Counted from the first letter of the stretch, positions 34,400 through 43,381 are shown. The stretch: DNA of 64,000 nt from Achromobacter insolitus (GCF_002209555.1 NZ_NJIF01000004.1:496001-560000), one strand, 5' to 3'. Numbers and translations are program-made. Notes: generated from the letters alone by a model not told the origin.

Positions 34400-35309
34400 G
34401 CTTGGGCGGCAGGGCGTGATTGAGGACGGCTTCCAGGTCGGATTGACTGGCGATCTGCCAGGCTGCCGAGGACAGGGCGGGTTGCGTGTCGCGCCGCAAC
34501 CTCACCAGACAAACATCCTCGGCGTGTTCTGGGGTAATGGGGTGGGCCAGCAATCCAGCCCCTTCGTACTGCGCCGGCAAGGCGCTCATAGGCAGGATCG
34601 AGAATGCCCGTCCGCTCTGGCATTCCGCCAGGAGCACGCGGATATCATTGCTTTGCAACACGACTCGCGGCTTTGCCTGCACGGCATCGAAGCATTTATT
34701 CAGGGTTTGGCGGTTTTGCATGTCGGGGCTCAGCAAACATAGCGGCAGCTCACCGACTTCCGACCAATCGAGCTGGCGCGGCAATGACGCCTGCTCGTTC
34801 GCCACCAGCACGTAGCGCTCCGAATACAGCGGCATTGCGTCATATTCGGCGTTGTCGAGCACGGATCGTTCATAGAGAATGCCCAGCTGGATTTCCTGGG
34901 CCTTCAGCCTGCGCAATATTTCGGGCGTGCTGAGCGAGGTAACCTCCAACGTCAGTTGGGGCAGGATCTCGCGATACTCCGCACTGAGCAGCGTGGCCGC
35001 ATGGTTGGCCGTCGGGATCGCGCCTATTGCCAGATGCCCCTGCGGCACGCTGCGAACCAGATCGGCCTCCTGCCGCAGCCCATCCAGGGATGAGACCACC
35101 TGCCGCACCCACTGGATCACCCGTTCGCCCTCGGGCGTAACGCCTTCGAAGGTCCGATTGCGCTTGATGATGGTGATTCCGAGTTCGCGCTCGAGCTCCC
35201 GGATCCCATTGGACAATGCAGGTTGCGATACATGGCAGCTTTCCGCCGCCCGCCCGAAATGCCGATACTTGTCCAGCGCCAAAAGATAGTTGAGTTGGCG
35301 GATAAACAT
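34395..35309 (-). CDS. LysR-family transcriptional regulator
   Basis: 304 residues. The N-terminal winged helix-turn-helix is RQLNYLLALDKYRHFGRAAE followed by SCHVSQPALSNGIRELEREL. The effector-binding domain starts with GHLAIGAIPTANHAATLL. The overall pattern (FIRQLNYLLALDKYRHFGRAA) resembles OxyR/CynR-type members. It lies upstream of the FdhF-like gene on the same strand, and a LysR-type dyad overlaps its own stop codon, so it probably controls that gene. The inducer is unknown. Confidence 0.92.
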   Translation of the reverse strand: MFIRQLNYLLALDKYRHFGRAAESCHVSQPALSNGIRELERELGITIIKRNRTFEGVTPEGERVIQWVRQVVSSLDGLRQEADLVRSVPQGHLAIGAIPTANHAATLLSAEYREILPQLTLEVTSLSTPEILRRLKAQEIQLGILYERSVLDNAEYDAMPLYSERYVLVANEQASLPRQLDWSEVGELPLCLLSPDMQNRQTLNKCFDAVQAKPRVVLQSNDIRVLLAECQSGRAFSILPMSALPAQYEGAGLLAHPITPEHAEDVCLVRLRRDTQPALSSAAWQIASQSDLEAVLNHALPPKP

Positions 35310-35325
35310 TCACATCCCTCGCAAC

Positions 35326-35349
35326 AAAAACGCCCGCAAAAGCGGGCGT
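35326..35349 (-). terminator. Intrinsic terminator of the tautomerase gene
   Basis: Read on the minus strand, ACGCCCGC-TTTT-GCGGGCGT is followed by TTTTTG. The 8-bp stem with a T-run lies about 40 nt after the tautomerase stop and before the LysR start. Confidence 0.85.
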
Positions 35350-35386
35350 CTATTCATCTGGCTACCGGCCGGCGCCAAGGCGGCGC

Positions 35387-35761
35387 TCAGCGGCCGTTGG
35401 CCTTGGCCGTAATGCCGTTGGCCGCGCCCATGTCGGTGTTGGGCACATCGCGCAGCAGCACGCGCACGTCCTGGCCCGAGATGCCGATGCTGCCGCATAC
35501 CGCCTCGTTCAGCGCAGCAATCAGGGCAGCCTTCTTGGCTTCGTCGCGGCCCGAGATCAGGGCGACGTCGACGCGTGCCATGGCCTTGCCGATTTCTCCG
35601 CCCACGATCACGTGTTCCGCCGGCACTTCCTGCAACACGATGCGCACGCTGGGAAGCGGCGCCGCGATGCTCTCGACGACGGCGTTGGAAGCGGCCTTCA
35701 ACAGAGCGGCCTTCTGGGCGGCCGAATGGCCTTCCATGATCTGGACATTCAAAATAGGCAT
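35387..35761 (-). CDS. Fused tandem 4-oxalocrotonate tautomerase-family protein
   Basis: 124 residues made of two consecutive tautomerase units. The first begins MPILNVQIMEGHSAAQKAAL, so Pro1 would be the catalytic base once Met is removed. The second begins near ARVDVALISGRDEAKKAAL and has no proline at the corresponding position. Each unit has the beta-alpha-beta pattern including VRIVLQEVPAEHV or VRVLLRDVPNTDM. The ATG at 35761 is the only start that exposes Pro1; the longer frame was rejected. Canonical 4-OT is about 62 residues, so this is a fused form. The substrate is unknown. Confidence 0.85.
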   Translation of the reverse strand: MPILNVQIMEGHSAAQKAALLKAASNAVVESIAAPLPSVRIVLQEVPAEHVIVGGEIGKAMARVDVALISGRDEAKKAALIAALNEAVCGSIGISGQDVRVLLRDVPNTDMGAANGITAKANGR

Positions 35762-35881
35762 GACTGATTCCGATGTTCCGAAAAAGGAGAAACCGGCCCA
35801 GGCGGCCGGCAAACCATCATATCCGGACTTGGCCCGCGCAAACGGCCGCGCGGTCCCGGTCCGGATTAGGGTTTCTCCCTG

Positions 35882-37138
35882 TCAGGCGGCCTGATCGCGT
35901 TGCTGCGGCGCGGGCTGTTCCTGCGTGTCGGCGGAAACCTCTTCGGCCGGAGCCGTCGTTTCGGCCAGCGCCGGGGTGACCAGCTCCACGACCTTCTTGC
36001 GCGACAGCATGCCGATGAACTCGTCGTCTTCGCCTGTCACCGCAACCGGCTGGTCGCTGTGCACCAGTTGCGCCAGCACTTCGCCCAGGCCCGCCGTGGC
36101 CGGCACGGATGCCAGATCCTCGACGTAGCGCGAGATATCGCGCGCGCCCTCCTCGATGGCTCGGGTGGCCGCCTCGGCGGTCAGCACGCCCGCGAGCCGC
36201 TTGCCGTCCAGCACCGGCGCGTATTCATAGTTCAGGGCACGCATGCGGTCCATGGCGTGGGCGGGACGCGAACGCATGGTCAGCGTCAGACGCGCCGGGT
36301 TCACGGCGTGCGTGGCGTTGAGCACCTTGGTGCGGTTCACGTCCTGCAGGAACGACTGCACGTAGTCGTTGGCGGGGTTCAGCAGAATGTCTTCCGGCGT
36401 CCCTTCCTGCACCAGTTCGCCGTCCTTGAGGATGGCGATGCGATTGCCCAGGCGCAGCGCCTCGTCCAGGTCATGCGTGATGAAGACTATGGTCTTGTTG
36501 AGCTTGGCCTGCAGTTGCAGCAGTTGGTCCTGCATCTCGCGGCGGATCAGCGGATCCAGCGCCGAGAAGGCTTCGTCCATCAGCAGGATTTCAGCATCGG
36601 TGGCCAGCGCACGGGCCAGGCCGACACGCTGCTGCATGCCGCCCGACAATTGGTGCGGATACTGGTTCTCGAAGCCCGACAGGCCCACCTGGTCCAGCCA
36701 TTCGCGGGCGCGCTTTTCGCGTTCGGCGCGCCCCACGCCCTGCACGGTCAGGCCGTAGGCGGCGTTGTCCAGCACGGTACGGTGCGGGAACAGGCCGAAG
36801 CGCTGGAACACCATGCTCATCTTCTTCTGGCGGAAAACTTCCAGGTCGCGCTTGTTCAGGCTGACCACGTCCACGCCATCAACCAGGATATGGCCGGCGC
36901 TGGGCTCGATCAGGCGGTTGAAGTGGCGGATCAACGTGGACTTGCCGGAACCCGACAGGCCCATGATGACGTAGATGCTGCCCTCTTCGATCGACAGGCT
37001 GATGTCGCGCAGGCCCAGCGTGTGGCCGCTCTCGGCCAGCAACTGTTCCTTGCTCATGCCGCCCTGGGCGGCTTCCAGCCATTTCTTCGGATGCGGCCCA
37101 AAGACCTTGTAGATGTTCTTGACCTCGATCTTGCTCAT
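35882..37138 (-). CDS. proV: Glycine betaine/proline ABC transporter ATP-binding protein with CBS domains
   Basis: 418 residues. The ATPase domain has Walker A GLSGSGKST, signature LSGGMQQRVGLARAL and Walker B ILLMDEAFSALDPL. The N-terminal IYKVFGPHPKKWLEAAQGGM segment is specific to the ProV/OpuAA group. Two CBS-like motifs follow (about 285-400), and the tail is Glu/Pro/Gln-rich. The ATG at 37138 overlaps the permease stop as ATGA, showing coupling; the longer frame to 37867 is a shadow over the permease. It powers uptake of an osmoprotectant. Confidence 0.93.
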   Translation of the reverse strand: MSKIEVKNIYKVFGPHPKKWLEAAQGGMSKEQLLAESGHTLGLRDISLSIEEGSIYVIMGLSGSGKSTLIRHFNRLIEPSAGHILVDGVDVVSLNKRDLEVFRQKKMSMVFQRFGLFPHRTVLDNAAYGLTVQGVGRAEREKRAREWLDQVGLSGFENQYPHQLSGGMQQRVGLARALATDAEILLMDEAFSALDPLIRREMQDQLLQLQAKLNKTIVFITHDLDEALRLGNRIAILKDGELVQEGTPEDILLNPANDYVQSFLQDVNRTKVLNATHAVNPARLTLTMRSRPAHAMDRMRALNYEYAPVLDGKRLAGVLTAEAATRAIEEGARDISRYVEDLASVPATAGLGEVLAQLVHSDQPVAVTGEDDEFIGMLSRKKVVELVTPALAETTAPAEEVSADTQEQPAPQQRDQAA

Positions 37139-37992
37139 CGCTGGCCTCCCTTGCGCATGCGCTGTCCATACGATTGCGTGATCCGGTCGAACAGCACGGC
37201 CAGTACCACGATACCCAAGCCCGCCAGCAGGCCGCGGCCCACTTCCAGGCGGTTGATGCCCAGCAGCACTTCGTAGCCCAGCCCGCGCGCGCCGATCATC
37301 GAGGCAATCACCACCATCGACAGTGCCATCATCGTGGTCTGGTTGATGCCCGCCATGATGTTGGGCAGCGCCAGCGGAAGCTGCACGCCAAAAAGCTGCT
37401 GACGCGGATTGGCGCCGAAGGCACGCGAGGCTTCCAGCACTTCGCGGTCGACCAGGCGGATACCCAGGTCGGTCAGGCGGATCAGCGGCGGCACGGCGTA
37501 GATTACGGTCGCGATGATCGCGGGAATCTTGCCCAGGCCGAACAGCATGACGACGGGGATCAGGTACACGAAGCTGGGCATGGTCTGCATCACATCCAGC
37601 ACCGGCAGCATGATGGAGCGCAGCCAGTTGACGCGCGCCATCAGCACGCCCAGCGGGATGCCGATAAGTACCGACAGGCCGGCTGCCATGATCATCAGCG
37701 CCAGCGTCTGCATGCCGGCGTCCCACAGGCCCAGGACCCCGATCACGCATAGCAGCGCGCCCATCGCCAGGCTCAGGCCGATGCGGCGGCTGACGCCCCA
37801 GGCGATCGCGACAGTGACCGCGACCACCGCCCACCAGGGCGAGCTGCGCAGCAATTGCTCCAACCACACCAGGGCATGCAGCACAGGCTGGGACAGTGTC
37901 TCCAGCGTGTCGGCATAGTTGGTGACCAAGTGATCGACAAAGCCGTCGATCGCCCCCCGGACCTGCCGGGCGGGAATAATTTCAGGAAACAT
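37135..37992 (-). CDS. proW: Glycine betaine/proline ABC transporter permease
   Basis: 285 residues with about six or seven membrane helices and the permease loop (EASRAFGANPRQQLFGVQLPLALPNIMAGINQTTMMALSMVVIASMIGARGLG), as in ProW/OpuAB. GGAG lies 8 nt before the ATG at 37992. It overlaps proV by 4 nt and lies 234 nt downstream of proX, with GC-rich hairpins in that gap. Confidence 0.93.
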   Translation of the reverse strand: MFPEIIPARQVRGAIDGFVDHLVTNYADTLETLSQPVLHALVWLEQLLRSSPWWAVVAVTVAIAWGVSRRIGLSLAMGALLCVIGVLGLWDAGMQTLALMIMAAGLSVLIGIPLGVLMARVNWLRSIMLPVLDVMQTMPSFVYLIPVVMLFGLGKIPAIIATVIYAVPPLIRLTDLGIRLVDREVLEASRAFGANPRQQLFGVQLPLALPNIMAGINQTTMMALSMVVIASMIGARGLGYEVLLGINRLEVGRGLLAGLGIVVLAVLFDRITQSYGQRMRKGGQR

Positions 37993-38168
37993 TCGTTCTA
38001 CTCCATTCTGGCGCACTCACCGCCCGGACCGCGCCCGCATCCCCGGAATCGGGCAATGCGGCGCAAGCTTGCGGCTTCCAGCTAGAAAACGGCCGGCCAT
38101 CCCGGCAGCGCCAGCGCGTCTCGGTCCGGGCTCTGGGGCCCGGCCGGCGGCCATCCCGGCAAAGAAAT

Positions 38169-38188
38169 CCGGCCCCAGGCGGGGCCGG
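38169..38188 (-). terminator. Hairpin between proX and proW
   Basis: On the minus strand the 8-bp stem CCGGCCCC-GCCT-GGGGCCGG is followed by ATTTCTTT. It lies about 38 nt after the proX stop inside a 234-nt gap rich in GC dyads. It could be a partial terminator or an mRNA-stabilising hairpin that keeps the binding protein in excess over the membrane parts. Confidence 0.5.
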
Positions 38189-38226
38189 TGCGCGCCCGGA
38201 CGGCGCGCAGCCAGGCACATGGCGGG

Positions 38227-39225
38227 TTACAGCGCGCTCTGGACGCGCCCGGCGACGTCGGCGGGGACCCATTTGGTCCAGACGTCGGGTTTGTTCTTCA
38301 GGAACCACTTGGCCACGGCGTTGGCTTCGTCGCCAGACTCTTCCATGTGGGCCAGGGTTTCGTTGATCACCGGCAGCGGCACCGAAACCTTGGACAGGAA
38401 TTCAGTGAGCTTGGGCGCCTCCTCGGAGAACTTGGTGTTCACCGCAGTGAAGACGGGATTGTCCGGATAGGCGCTGGGCTCGGGCTTGGCGCACTTGGGC
38501 GACGTCAGGCACTTGTGCTTTTCGGCGTCGTAGGGCGGCATGTCGAGCTTGACCAGGTCCATCGAGCCAACCAGGGGCGTGGGCGACCAGTAGTAGAAGA
38601 CCACGTTCTGCTTGCGCTTGTATGCGGACATCAGCGCCGCCTTCTGCGCGGCGCCCGTACCGGGCGAATACAGCGTGTAGGTGTCGTCCAGCTTCAATGC
38701 GTGGAACAGGTTGTTGCTGGTGATTTCGCAACCCCACCCTGCCGGGCAGCCATAGAAGCGACCCTTGCCGGGCTCTTCGGGATCCTTGAACTTGTCCTTG
38801 AACTTGGGCAGGTCGGCCGCGGACTTCAGTTCGGGCAGACGCTCGGCCGTATAGCGGGGGATGTACCAACCCTCGGCGCCCATGTAGAGATCGCCGATGC
38901 GCTTGACCTTGCCGGTCTTTTCGGCGCGGTCCCAGGGCTCGGCCACGCTGTTCAGCCAGATCTCGGTATTGATATCCAGATCGCCACGCTCCAGCGCGGC
39001 CAGGGCGGGCAGGGTTTCGGTGGGCAGGGTTTCGGTTTTGCAACCGTAGCCCTTTTCCATGATGAAACGTTCGACGTCAACGAGGACCAGGTTGGATTCC
39101 CAGTTCATGCCGCCGAAATTGACCGGACGCTTGATTTCGCATTGGACGTCGGCGGCTTGGGCCGCACCGGCAAAGGCGAAGAACACAGCCGCGGCGGCCA
39201 GGGTCTTGACAGGGGTAAAACGCAT
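38227..39225 (-). CDS. proX: Glycine betaine/proline ABC transporter substrate-binding protein
   Basis: 332 residues with a signal peptide ending GAAQA-ADVQCE. The ProX/OpuAC-type fold is recognised from VNFGGMNWESNLVLVDVERFIMEKGYGCKT, the Trp-rich ligand region (EIWLNSVAEPWDRA, VVFYYWSPTPLVG) and Cys pairs typical of the family. GGAGG lies 9 nt before the ATG at 39225. It heads the proX-proW-proV operon and binds betaine-like osmolytes in the periplasm. Confidence 0.92.
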   Translation of the reverse strand: MRFTPVKTLAAAAVFFAFAGAAQAADVQCEIKRPVNFGGMNWESNLVLVDVERFIMEKGYGCKTETLPTETLPALAALERGDLDINTEIWLNSVAEPWDRAEKTGKVKRIGDLYMGAEGWYIPRYTAERLPELKSAADLPKFKDKFKDPEEPGKGRFYGCPAGWGCEITSNNLFHALKLDDTYTLYSPGTGAAQKAALMSAYKRKQNVVFYYWSPTPLVGSMDLVKLDMPPYDAEKHKCLTSPKCAKPEPSAYPDNPVFTAVNTKFSEEAPKLTEFLSKVSVPLPVINETLAHMEESGDEANAVAKWFLKNKPDVWTKWVPADVAGRVQSAL

Positions 39226-39741
39226 TGGCTTTTGCCTCCATAGGTTCAGGGACACTCGCCAGGCTTGGGCCCGGAGGTGCCATGGAGCTAAGGGGGTTGT
39301 GCGGAAGACGGGCAGAACCGCCAATACAAACCGACACTAGCAACAAGACGGTCCGCGAGGGTGCGGCATCTTGCAAGACAGGAGTTTCAAAAACGTGATT
39401 TTTGAAAACCCACAGAAAGTGAACAAACTGAACGAAGAAGCCAGCATCTTAAACGAAATTGATGCTCAACCCAACCCCATCCCGGAATGAATCAGATACA
39501 TTTCCGGAAAAAATGATCCGGGATTACCCGCAACGGCAAGGGGCGAAACAGCGATTTTCCCTAGAGGATTTTGATTCAGAAGCGAAGACACATTTAGTAA
39601 AAAATAAATTCATATCCACACGCTTTAACCGCCTCAAAATGGCCGGAAATACGCGTTCCGGCCAGTGCATGGACACGCCAGCAGCAGGCTTTCCCCGAAT
39701 TTTCGAGGGGAAACGGCCACACTGTGGACGCTTAACGGCCG
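39226..39741. other. Long AT-rich non-coding region between proX and cfa
   Basis: 516 nt without a supportable gene; about 39380-39640 is clearly AT-rich against its surroundings. It holds the perfect dyad TTTCAAAAA-CGTGA-TTTTTGAAA (39385-39407) about 160 bp upstream of proX, TTTCCGGAAA at 39501, and a TTTCCCC/GGGGAAA dyad (39690-39713) just after the cfa stop. The proX promoter must lie here. A plus-strand frame across it has no protein-like features. Confidence 0.6.
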
Positions 39742-41019
39742 CTAGCCGTTCTTGCCGTACACGTTCTCGCCGTACATATAGTCCCGGCGCCAGGGATAGG
39801 CGAGGTCCGGTGGATTGTCCAGCTCATCGGCGCGCCCCGTCGCCGGGTGCTGGCCCAGGATCTGGTGCAATGCGATCCAGCCATGCTCGAAGGCCATGGC
39901 GCAGCCCGCCAGGTACAGTCGGTAGGCGCGCAGCGAACGCTCGCCCTGCTCACCGCCCAGGATGCGCGCCGCCTCAGAAAGGCGCGCCTCCAGCGCATCG
40001 CTCCAGGCCCACAGGGTGCGCGCGTAGTGCGGCCGCAGGTTTTCCACGTCCACTTCTTCCAGCCCGCCGTTGGTCAAGGTTTCCATCACCACGCTGACGT
40101 GGGTCAGCTCGCCGCCGGGGAAAATGTACTTCTCGATGAACTCACCCATGCCGTTGCCCAGTTCGGCGTTGTAGACGCCGGCCGCGGTAATGCCGTGGTT
40201 CATGATCAGCCCGCCCGGCTTGAGCAGACGGCGCAGCTTGGCGAAATAGCCCTCGAGCTGCGCGCGGCCCACATGCTCGAACATGCCGACCGATGCAATC
40301 TTGTCGTAGGGTGCGGACTCATCCAGCTTGCGGTAGTCCAGCAGCTCCATCCGGACCCGGCCGGCCAGCCCCTTTTCCTGGATCAGCTTGCTCACATGCG
40401 CATGCTGATTGCGCGATAGCGTGATGCCGGTGGCGTCCACGCCGTAGTTTTCCGCCGCCCACAGCAGCAATCCGCCCCAACCCGCGCCCACATCCAGGAA
40501 ACGTTCGCCTTCCCGCAGACGCAGCTTGCGGCAGATGTGATCCAGCTTGGCTTCCTGGGCCTGGGCGAGCGTCATGCCCGGCTCGCGGTAATAGGCGCAG
40601 GAATAAACCCGGCGCGGATCCAGCCAGAGCGCGTAGAAATCATCCGACAGGTCATAGTGGAACTCGATCTGCTTGGCGTCGCGCTCGACCGAATGGCGCC
40701 AGACCGACATCACCTTGCGGACCAGCTCCGTGAGCCAACCGCCCCTGGCGGCATCCACGGGCGACCCCGGCAGCAAGGCGGCGGCGGCGGTCATGACATC
40801 GCGCATATTGCCTTCGATGTCGATACGGCCCTCCACGTAATCCTGCCCCAGCACGCCCACCGCGCCTTCGGCGAGATGGGCCAGCGCGGTCTTGTCATGC
40901 GTGACGAAACGGACGCGGGGTTCTGGTGGCCCCAGCACGGCGCCATCCGGCAGAACCAGTTGGACCGGGACCGGCAAGGCCTGAAGTTTGCGTTCCACTA
41001 CAGACAACAAAGGATTCAC
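39742..41019 (-). CDS. cfa: Cyclopropane-fatty-acyl-phospholipid synthase
   Basis: 425 residues. The SAM-binding motif VGAGWGGLLLWAAENYGVDA is followed by GITLSRNQHAH, and the C-terminal half has ASVGMFEHVGRAQLEGYF and MNHGI, all typical of CFA synthases that methylenate unsaturated acyl chains of membrane lipids. The N-terminal 110 residues correspond to the usual lipid-binding domain. Translation begins at GTG preceded by AGAGGAG. It diverges from a Bcr/CflA-type exporter gene. Confidence 0.93.
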   Translation of the reverse strand: MNPLLSVVERKLQALPVPVQLVLPDGAVLGPPEPRVRFVTHDKTALAHLAEGAVGVLGQDYVEGRIDIEGNMRDVMTAAAALLPGSPVDAARGGWLTELVRKVMSVWRHSVERDAKQIEFHYDLSDDFYALWLDPRRVYSCAYYREPGMTLAQAQEAKLDHICRKLRLREGERFLDVGAGWGGLLLWAAENYGVDATGITLSRNQHAHVSKLIQEKGLAGRVRMELLDYRKLDESAPYDKIASVGMFEHVGRAQLEGYFAKLRRLLKPGGLIMNHGITAAGVYNAELGNGMGEFIEKYIFPGGELTHVSVVMETLTNGGLEEVDVENLRPHYARTLWAWSDALEARLSEAARILGGEQGERSLRAYRLYLAGCAMAFEHGWIALHQILGQHPATGRADELDNPPDLAYPWRRDYMYGENVYGKNG

Positions 41020-41052
41020 GACTGCTCCTCTGAACTAGCTACGGACCTCGAT

Positions 41053-41106
41053 GACTGTATCGGAAAAAACTTGCAATTTGCTTGTAAGGTTGCCCGTGAT
41101 ACAGTC
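41053..41106. promoter_or_regulatory. Nested inverted repeats in the cfa/bcr divergent promoter
   Basis: GACTGTATC (41053-41061) and its complement GATACAGTC (41098-41106) flank a near-dyad CTTGCAATTTGCTTGTAAG. The arrangement lies centrally between the divergent starts and may be an operator pair or a cruciform. No binding protein is evident nearby. Confidence 0.4.
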
Positions 41107-41174
41107 GTTTACTTGGCCCAAAACGTGCAACAAACCGCATCCGGGCCCTGTCTCTGCGCTTTACCGCGATCCAC

Positions 41175-42374
41175 ATGCCCCCAGCAAATTCCTTTCGCAG
41201 CGGCCTGCCCGGCTGGCTGATACTCATGGGCGCGCTAACGGCCATCGGCCCGTTCGCCATCGATATGTACCTGCCCGCATTCCCCACGATTGCGGCAAAC
41301 CTGGGTGTGCCCCGCGGCGACGTCGAACGCACGCTGGCCGCCTATCTGATCGGCCTGGCCATGGCGCAGGTGTTCTACGGACCGATGGCCGACCGCTACG
41401 GCCGCAAGCCCCCGCTGCTGGTTGGCCTGACGCTGTTCATGATCGCCTCGCTGGGTTGCGCGCTGTCCGGATCGGTCGAAGCGCTGACCGGCTGGCGCGT
41501 GGTGCAGGCCATGGGCGGCGCCGCAGGCATCGTGATCCCGCGCGCGGTCATCCGCGACCACTACGAAACCCATGAAGCCGCGCGCGCCATGTCGCTGCTG
41601 ATGCTCATCATGGGGCTGGCCCCTATCCTCGCGCCGCTGGCCGGCGGGCAATTGCTGGCCATCACCTCCTGGCGCAGCCTGTTCTGGGTCATGCTGACTG
41701 GCGGCGCCATGCTGATGGCCGCCGTGATATTGATCATGAAGGAATCGCTGGCGCCCGAACGCGTGGTGCCGCTGCGTTGGGAGACCATACTGCGGAACTA
41801 CCGCGACCTGTTCGCCCACCGCGGCTTCATGGCGCACAGCCTGGCCGGCGGTTTCGGCCAGGCCGGCATGTTTGCCTACATCATTGGTTCTCCGCGCGTC
41901 TTCATCGAACTCTACGGCGTCGCGCCGCAGTATTACGGCCTGCTTTTCGGCACCAACGCGCTGTCGCTCATCGTCTGCTCGCAGATCAGCGCCCGCCTGT
42001 TGCGCACCTACACACCGCGACAGCTGCAGCGCCGTGCCCTGACCTCGCTGGCCTGCGCCAGCCTGGCCGCGGTCGCACTGACGCTGGTCGGCTGGATGAC
42101 CCTGCCCCTGCTCATGCTGTGCCTCATCAGCTACATGGGCAGCCAGGGCTTCGTGAATCCCAATTCGGCGGCGCTTGCCCTGGCAGACCAGGGCAAGCGG
42201 CTGGGCGCGGCTTCCGCGCTGCTGGGAACGCTGCAATTGTCTTGTGGCGCGCTGGCCGGCTTCGCTGTCAGCGCCTGGCAGACCGACAGTGCCCTGCCCC
42301 TGACAACCACGCTCGCGGCCTGCGCCTGCCTGTCCTGGATCTCGGGCCGCGTGGCGCAATCGCACACCAGCTAG
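41175..42374 (+). CDS. Bcr/CflA-family multidrug efflux MFS transporter
   Basis: 399 residues, 12 membrane helices. The N-terminus LILMGALTAIGPFAIDMYLP and the loop 2-3 motif GPMADRYGRKPPLL are diagnostic of the Bcr/CflA group, as is the RAVIRDHYE segment after helix 4. It should export small drugs by proton antiport. It is a single gene divergent from cfa. Confidence 0.9.
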   Translation: MPPANSFRSGLPGWLILMGALTAIGPFAIDMYLPAFPTIAANLGVPRGDVERTLAAYLIGLAMAQVFYGPMADRYGRKPPLLVGLTLFMIASLGCALSGSVEALTGWRVVQAMGGAAGIVIPRAVIRDHYETHEAARAMSLLMLIMGLAPILAPLAGGQLLAITSWRSLFWVMLTGGAMLMAAVILIMKESLAPERVVPLRWETILRNYRDLFAHRGFMAHSLAGGFGQAGMFAYIIGSPRVFIELYGVAPQYYGLLFGTNALSLIVCSQISARLLRTYTPRQLQRRALTSLACASLAAVALTLVGWMTLPLLMLCLISYMGSQGFVNPNSAALALADQGKRLGAASALLGTLQLSCGALAGFAVSAWQTDSALPLTTTLAACACLSWISGRVAQSHTS

Positions 42375-42761
42375 CCTGGCTGCTTGATTTATTTAGACTT
42401 TTCGTATTAGAATCTAAGTCTTCACATGAAGTTTCCCGTGCCGGACTACTATGCTTTGTAGTTCAGCACTCTGACCCCAACCGCGTAATTGGCTAAGTCT
42501 GGCGATTCCCCCAGGAGCGAACTCCTCAGGAATTCCCGGCAATTCCAAGAATTCGTCGGGTGGCAGGCAGCGGGTATAAGCACTGGGGCGGACCAGTCTG
42601 GGCTTTAATGACCATTCCGATCTCCCCTCATCCACTAAGACTGGGTGGCCGGCATAGGCAAGGTACTGCAGCAGCGTACAACGCCTTTACAGCCCGGCGG
42701 CTGAAACCCCGTCTACCCCCCAAGCGATGCGCGCAAAAGAACGACCTAAAGAGGTGCATCC
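42375..42761. other. Lower-GC intergenic region upstream of rpmB
   Basis: 387 nt with visibly lower GC than its surroundings. An AT-rich tract at 42384-42421 with the dyad AGACTT/AAGTCT could hold a promoter or the end signal of the exporter gene. A minus-strand frame of 73 codons (42414-42635) has a fairly protein-like composition but no recognisable family or clear ribosome site, so it is not called as a gene. The rpmB ribosome site AGAGGTG lies at the right end. Confidence 0.4.
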
Positions 42762-42998
42762 ATGGCACGCGTATGCCAAGTGACCGGCAAAGGCCCGATG
42801 GTGGGCAACAATGTTTCGCACGCGAACAACAAGACCAAGCGTCGCTTCCTGCCCAACCTGCAATCGCGCCGGTTCTGGGTTGAAAGCGAAAACCGCTGGG
42901 TCCGCCTGCGTGTTTCGGCCAAGGCCATCCGCACGATCGACAAGAACGGCATCGACGCCGTGCTGGCCGAAATGCGTGCCCGCGGCGAACTGGCTTAA
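42762..42998 (+). CDS. rpmB: 50S ribosomal protein L28
   Basis: 78 residues beginning [20 protein letters not shown], followed by [12 protein letters not shown] and [19 protein letters not shown], the standard L28 sequence and length. AGAGGTG lies upstream of the ATG. It is followed 37 nt later by rpmG, the usual gene pair. Confidence 0.98.
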   Translation: MARVCQVTGKGPMVGNNVSHANNKTKRRFLPNLQSRRFWVESENRWVRLRVSAKAIRTIDKNGIDAVLAEMRARGELA

Positions 42999-43035
42999 TC
43001 GGCCTCCCCGCCAATCTACATACTAGGAGCACGAC

Positions 43036-43203
43036 ATGGCCAAAGGTATCCGCGAAAAGATCAAGCTCGAGTCGACCGCCGGCACGGGTCATTTCTACAC
43101 GACCACCAAGAACAAGCGCAACATGCCCGAGAAGATGCTGATCAAGAAATTTGATCCAGTCGCTCGCAAGCACGTTGACTACAAGGAAACCAAGCTGAAG
43201 TAA
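43036..43203 (+). CDS. rpmG: 50S ribosomal protein L33
   Basis: 55 residues: [20 protein letters not shown], then [20 protein letters not shown] and [15 protein letters not shown]. This is the complete Cys-free (zinc-independent) L33 form of Proteobacteria. TAGGAG precedes the ATG. It is cotranscribed with rpmB and followed by a strong terminator. Confidence 0.98.
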   Translation: MAKGIREKIKLESTAGTGHFYTTTKNKRNMPEKMLIKKFDPVARKHVDYKETKLK

Positions 43204-43233
43204 TTCAGCCGGTATTCCCGCAAGACAAAAAAA

Positions 43234-43258
43234 GCCCTGCATCGCAGGGCTTTTTTTT
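43234..43258 (+). terminator. Intrinsic terminator of rpmB-rpmG
   Basis: GCCCTGC-ATC-GCAGGGC is followed by eight Ts, 30 nt after the rpmG stop, and is preceded by an A-run so it may act in both directions. Confidence 0.95.
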
Positions 43259-43381
43259 CGCCTGCCCGCCGCCGCGCATCCCTTGATTCCCTGTTGCCCG
43301 GCGCCGGGGTGCATGTTTCAATTGGGCCGCTGTCATCCGCCGCCTCGAGGCGCCTGGTCCTCTTTCCACGCGATATCCGCC

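Noticed and set aside
35882-37867. 661-codon reading of proV including an upstream extension
   Set aside because: The extension overlaps proW in another frame; the ATGA overlap at 37138 marks the true start.
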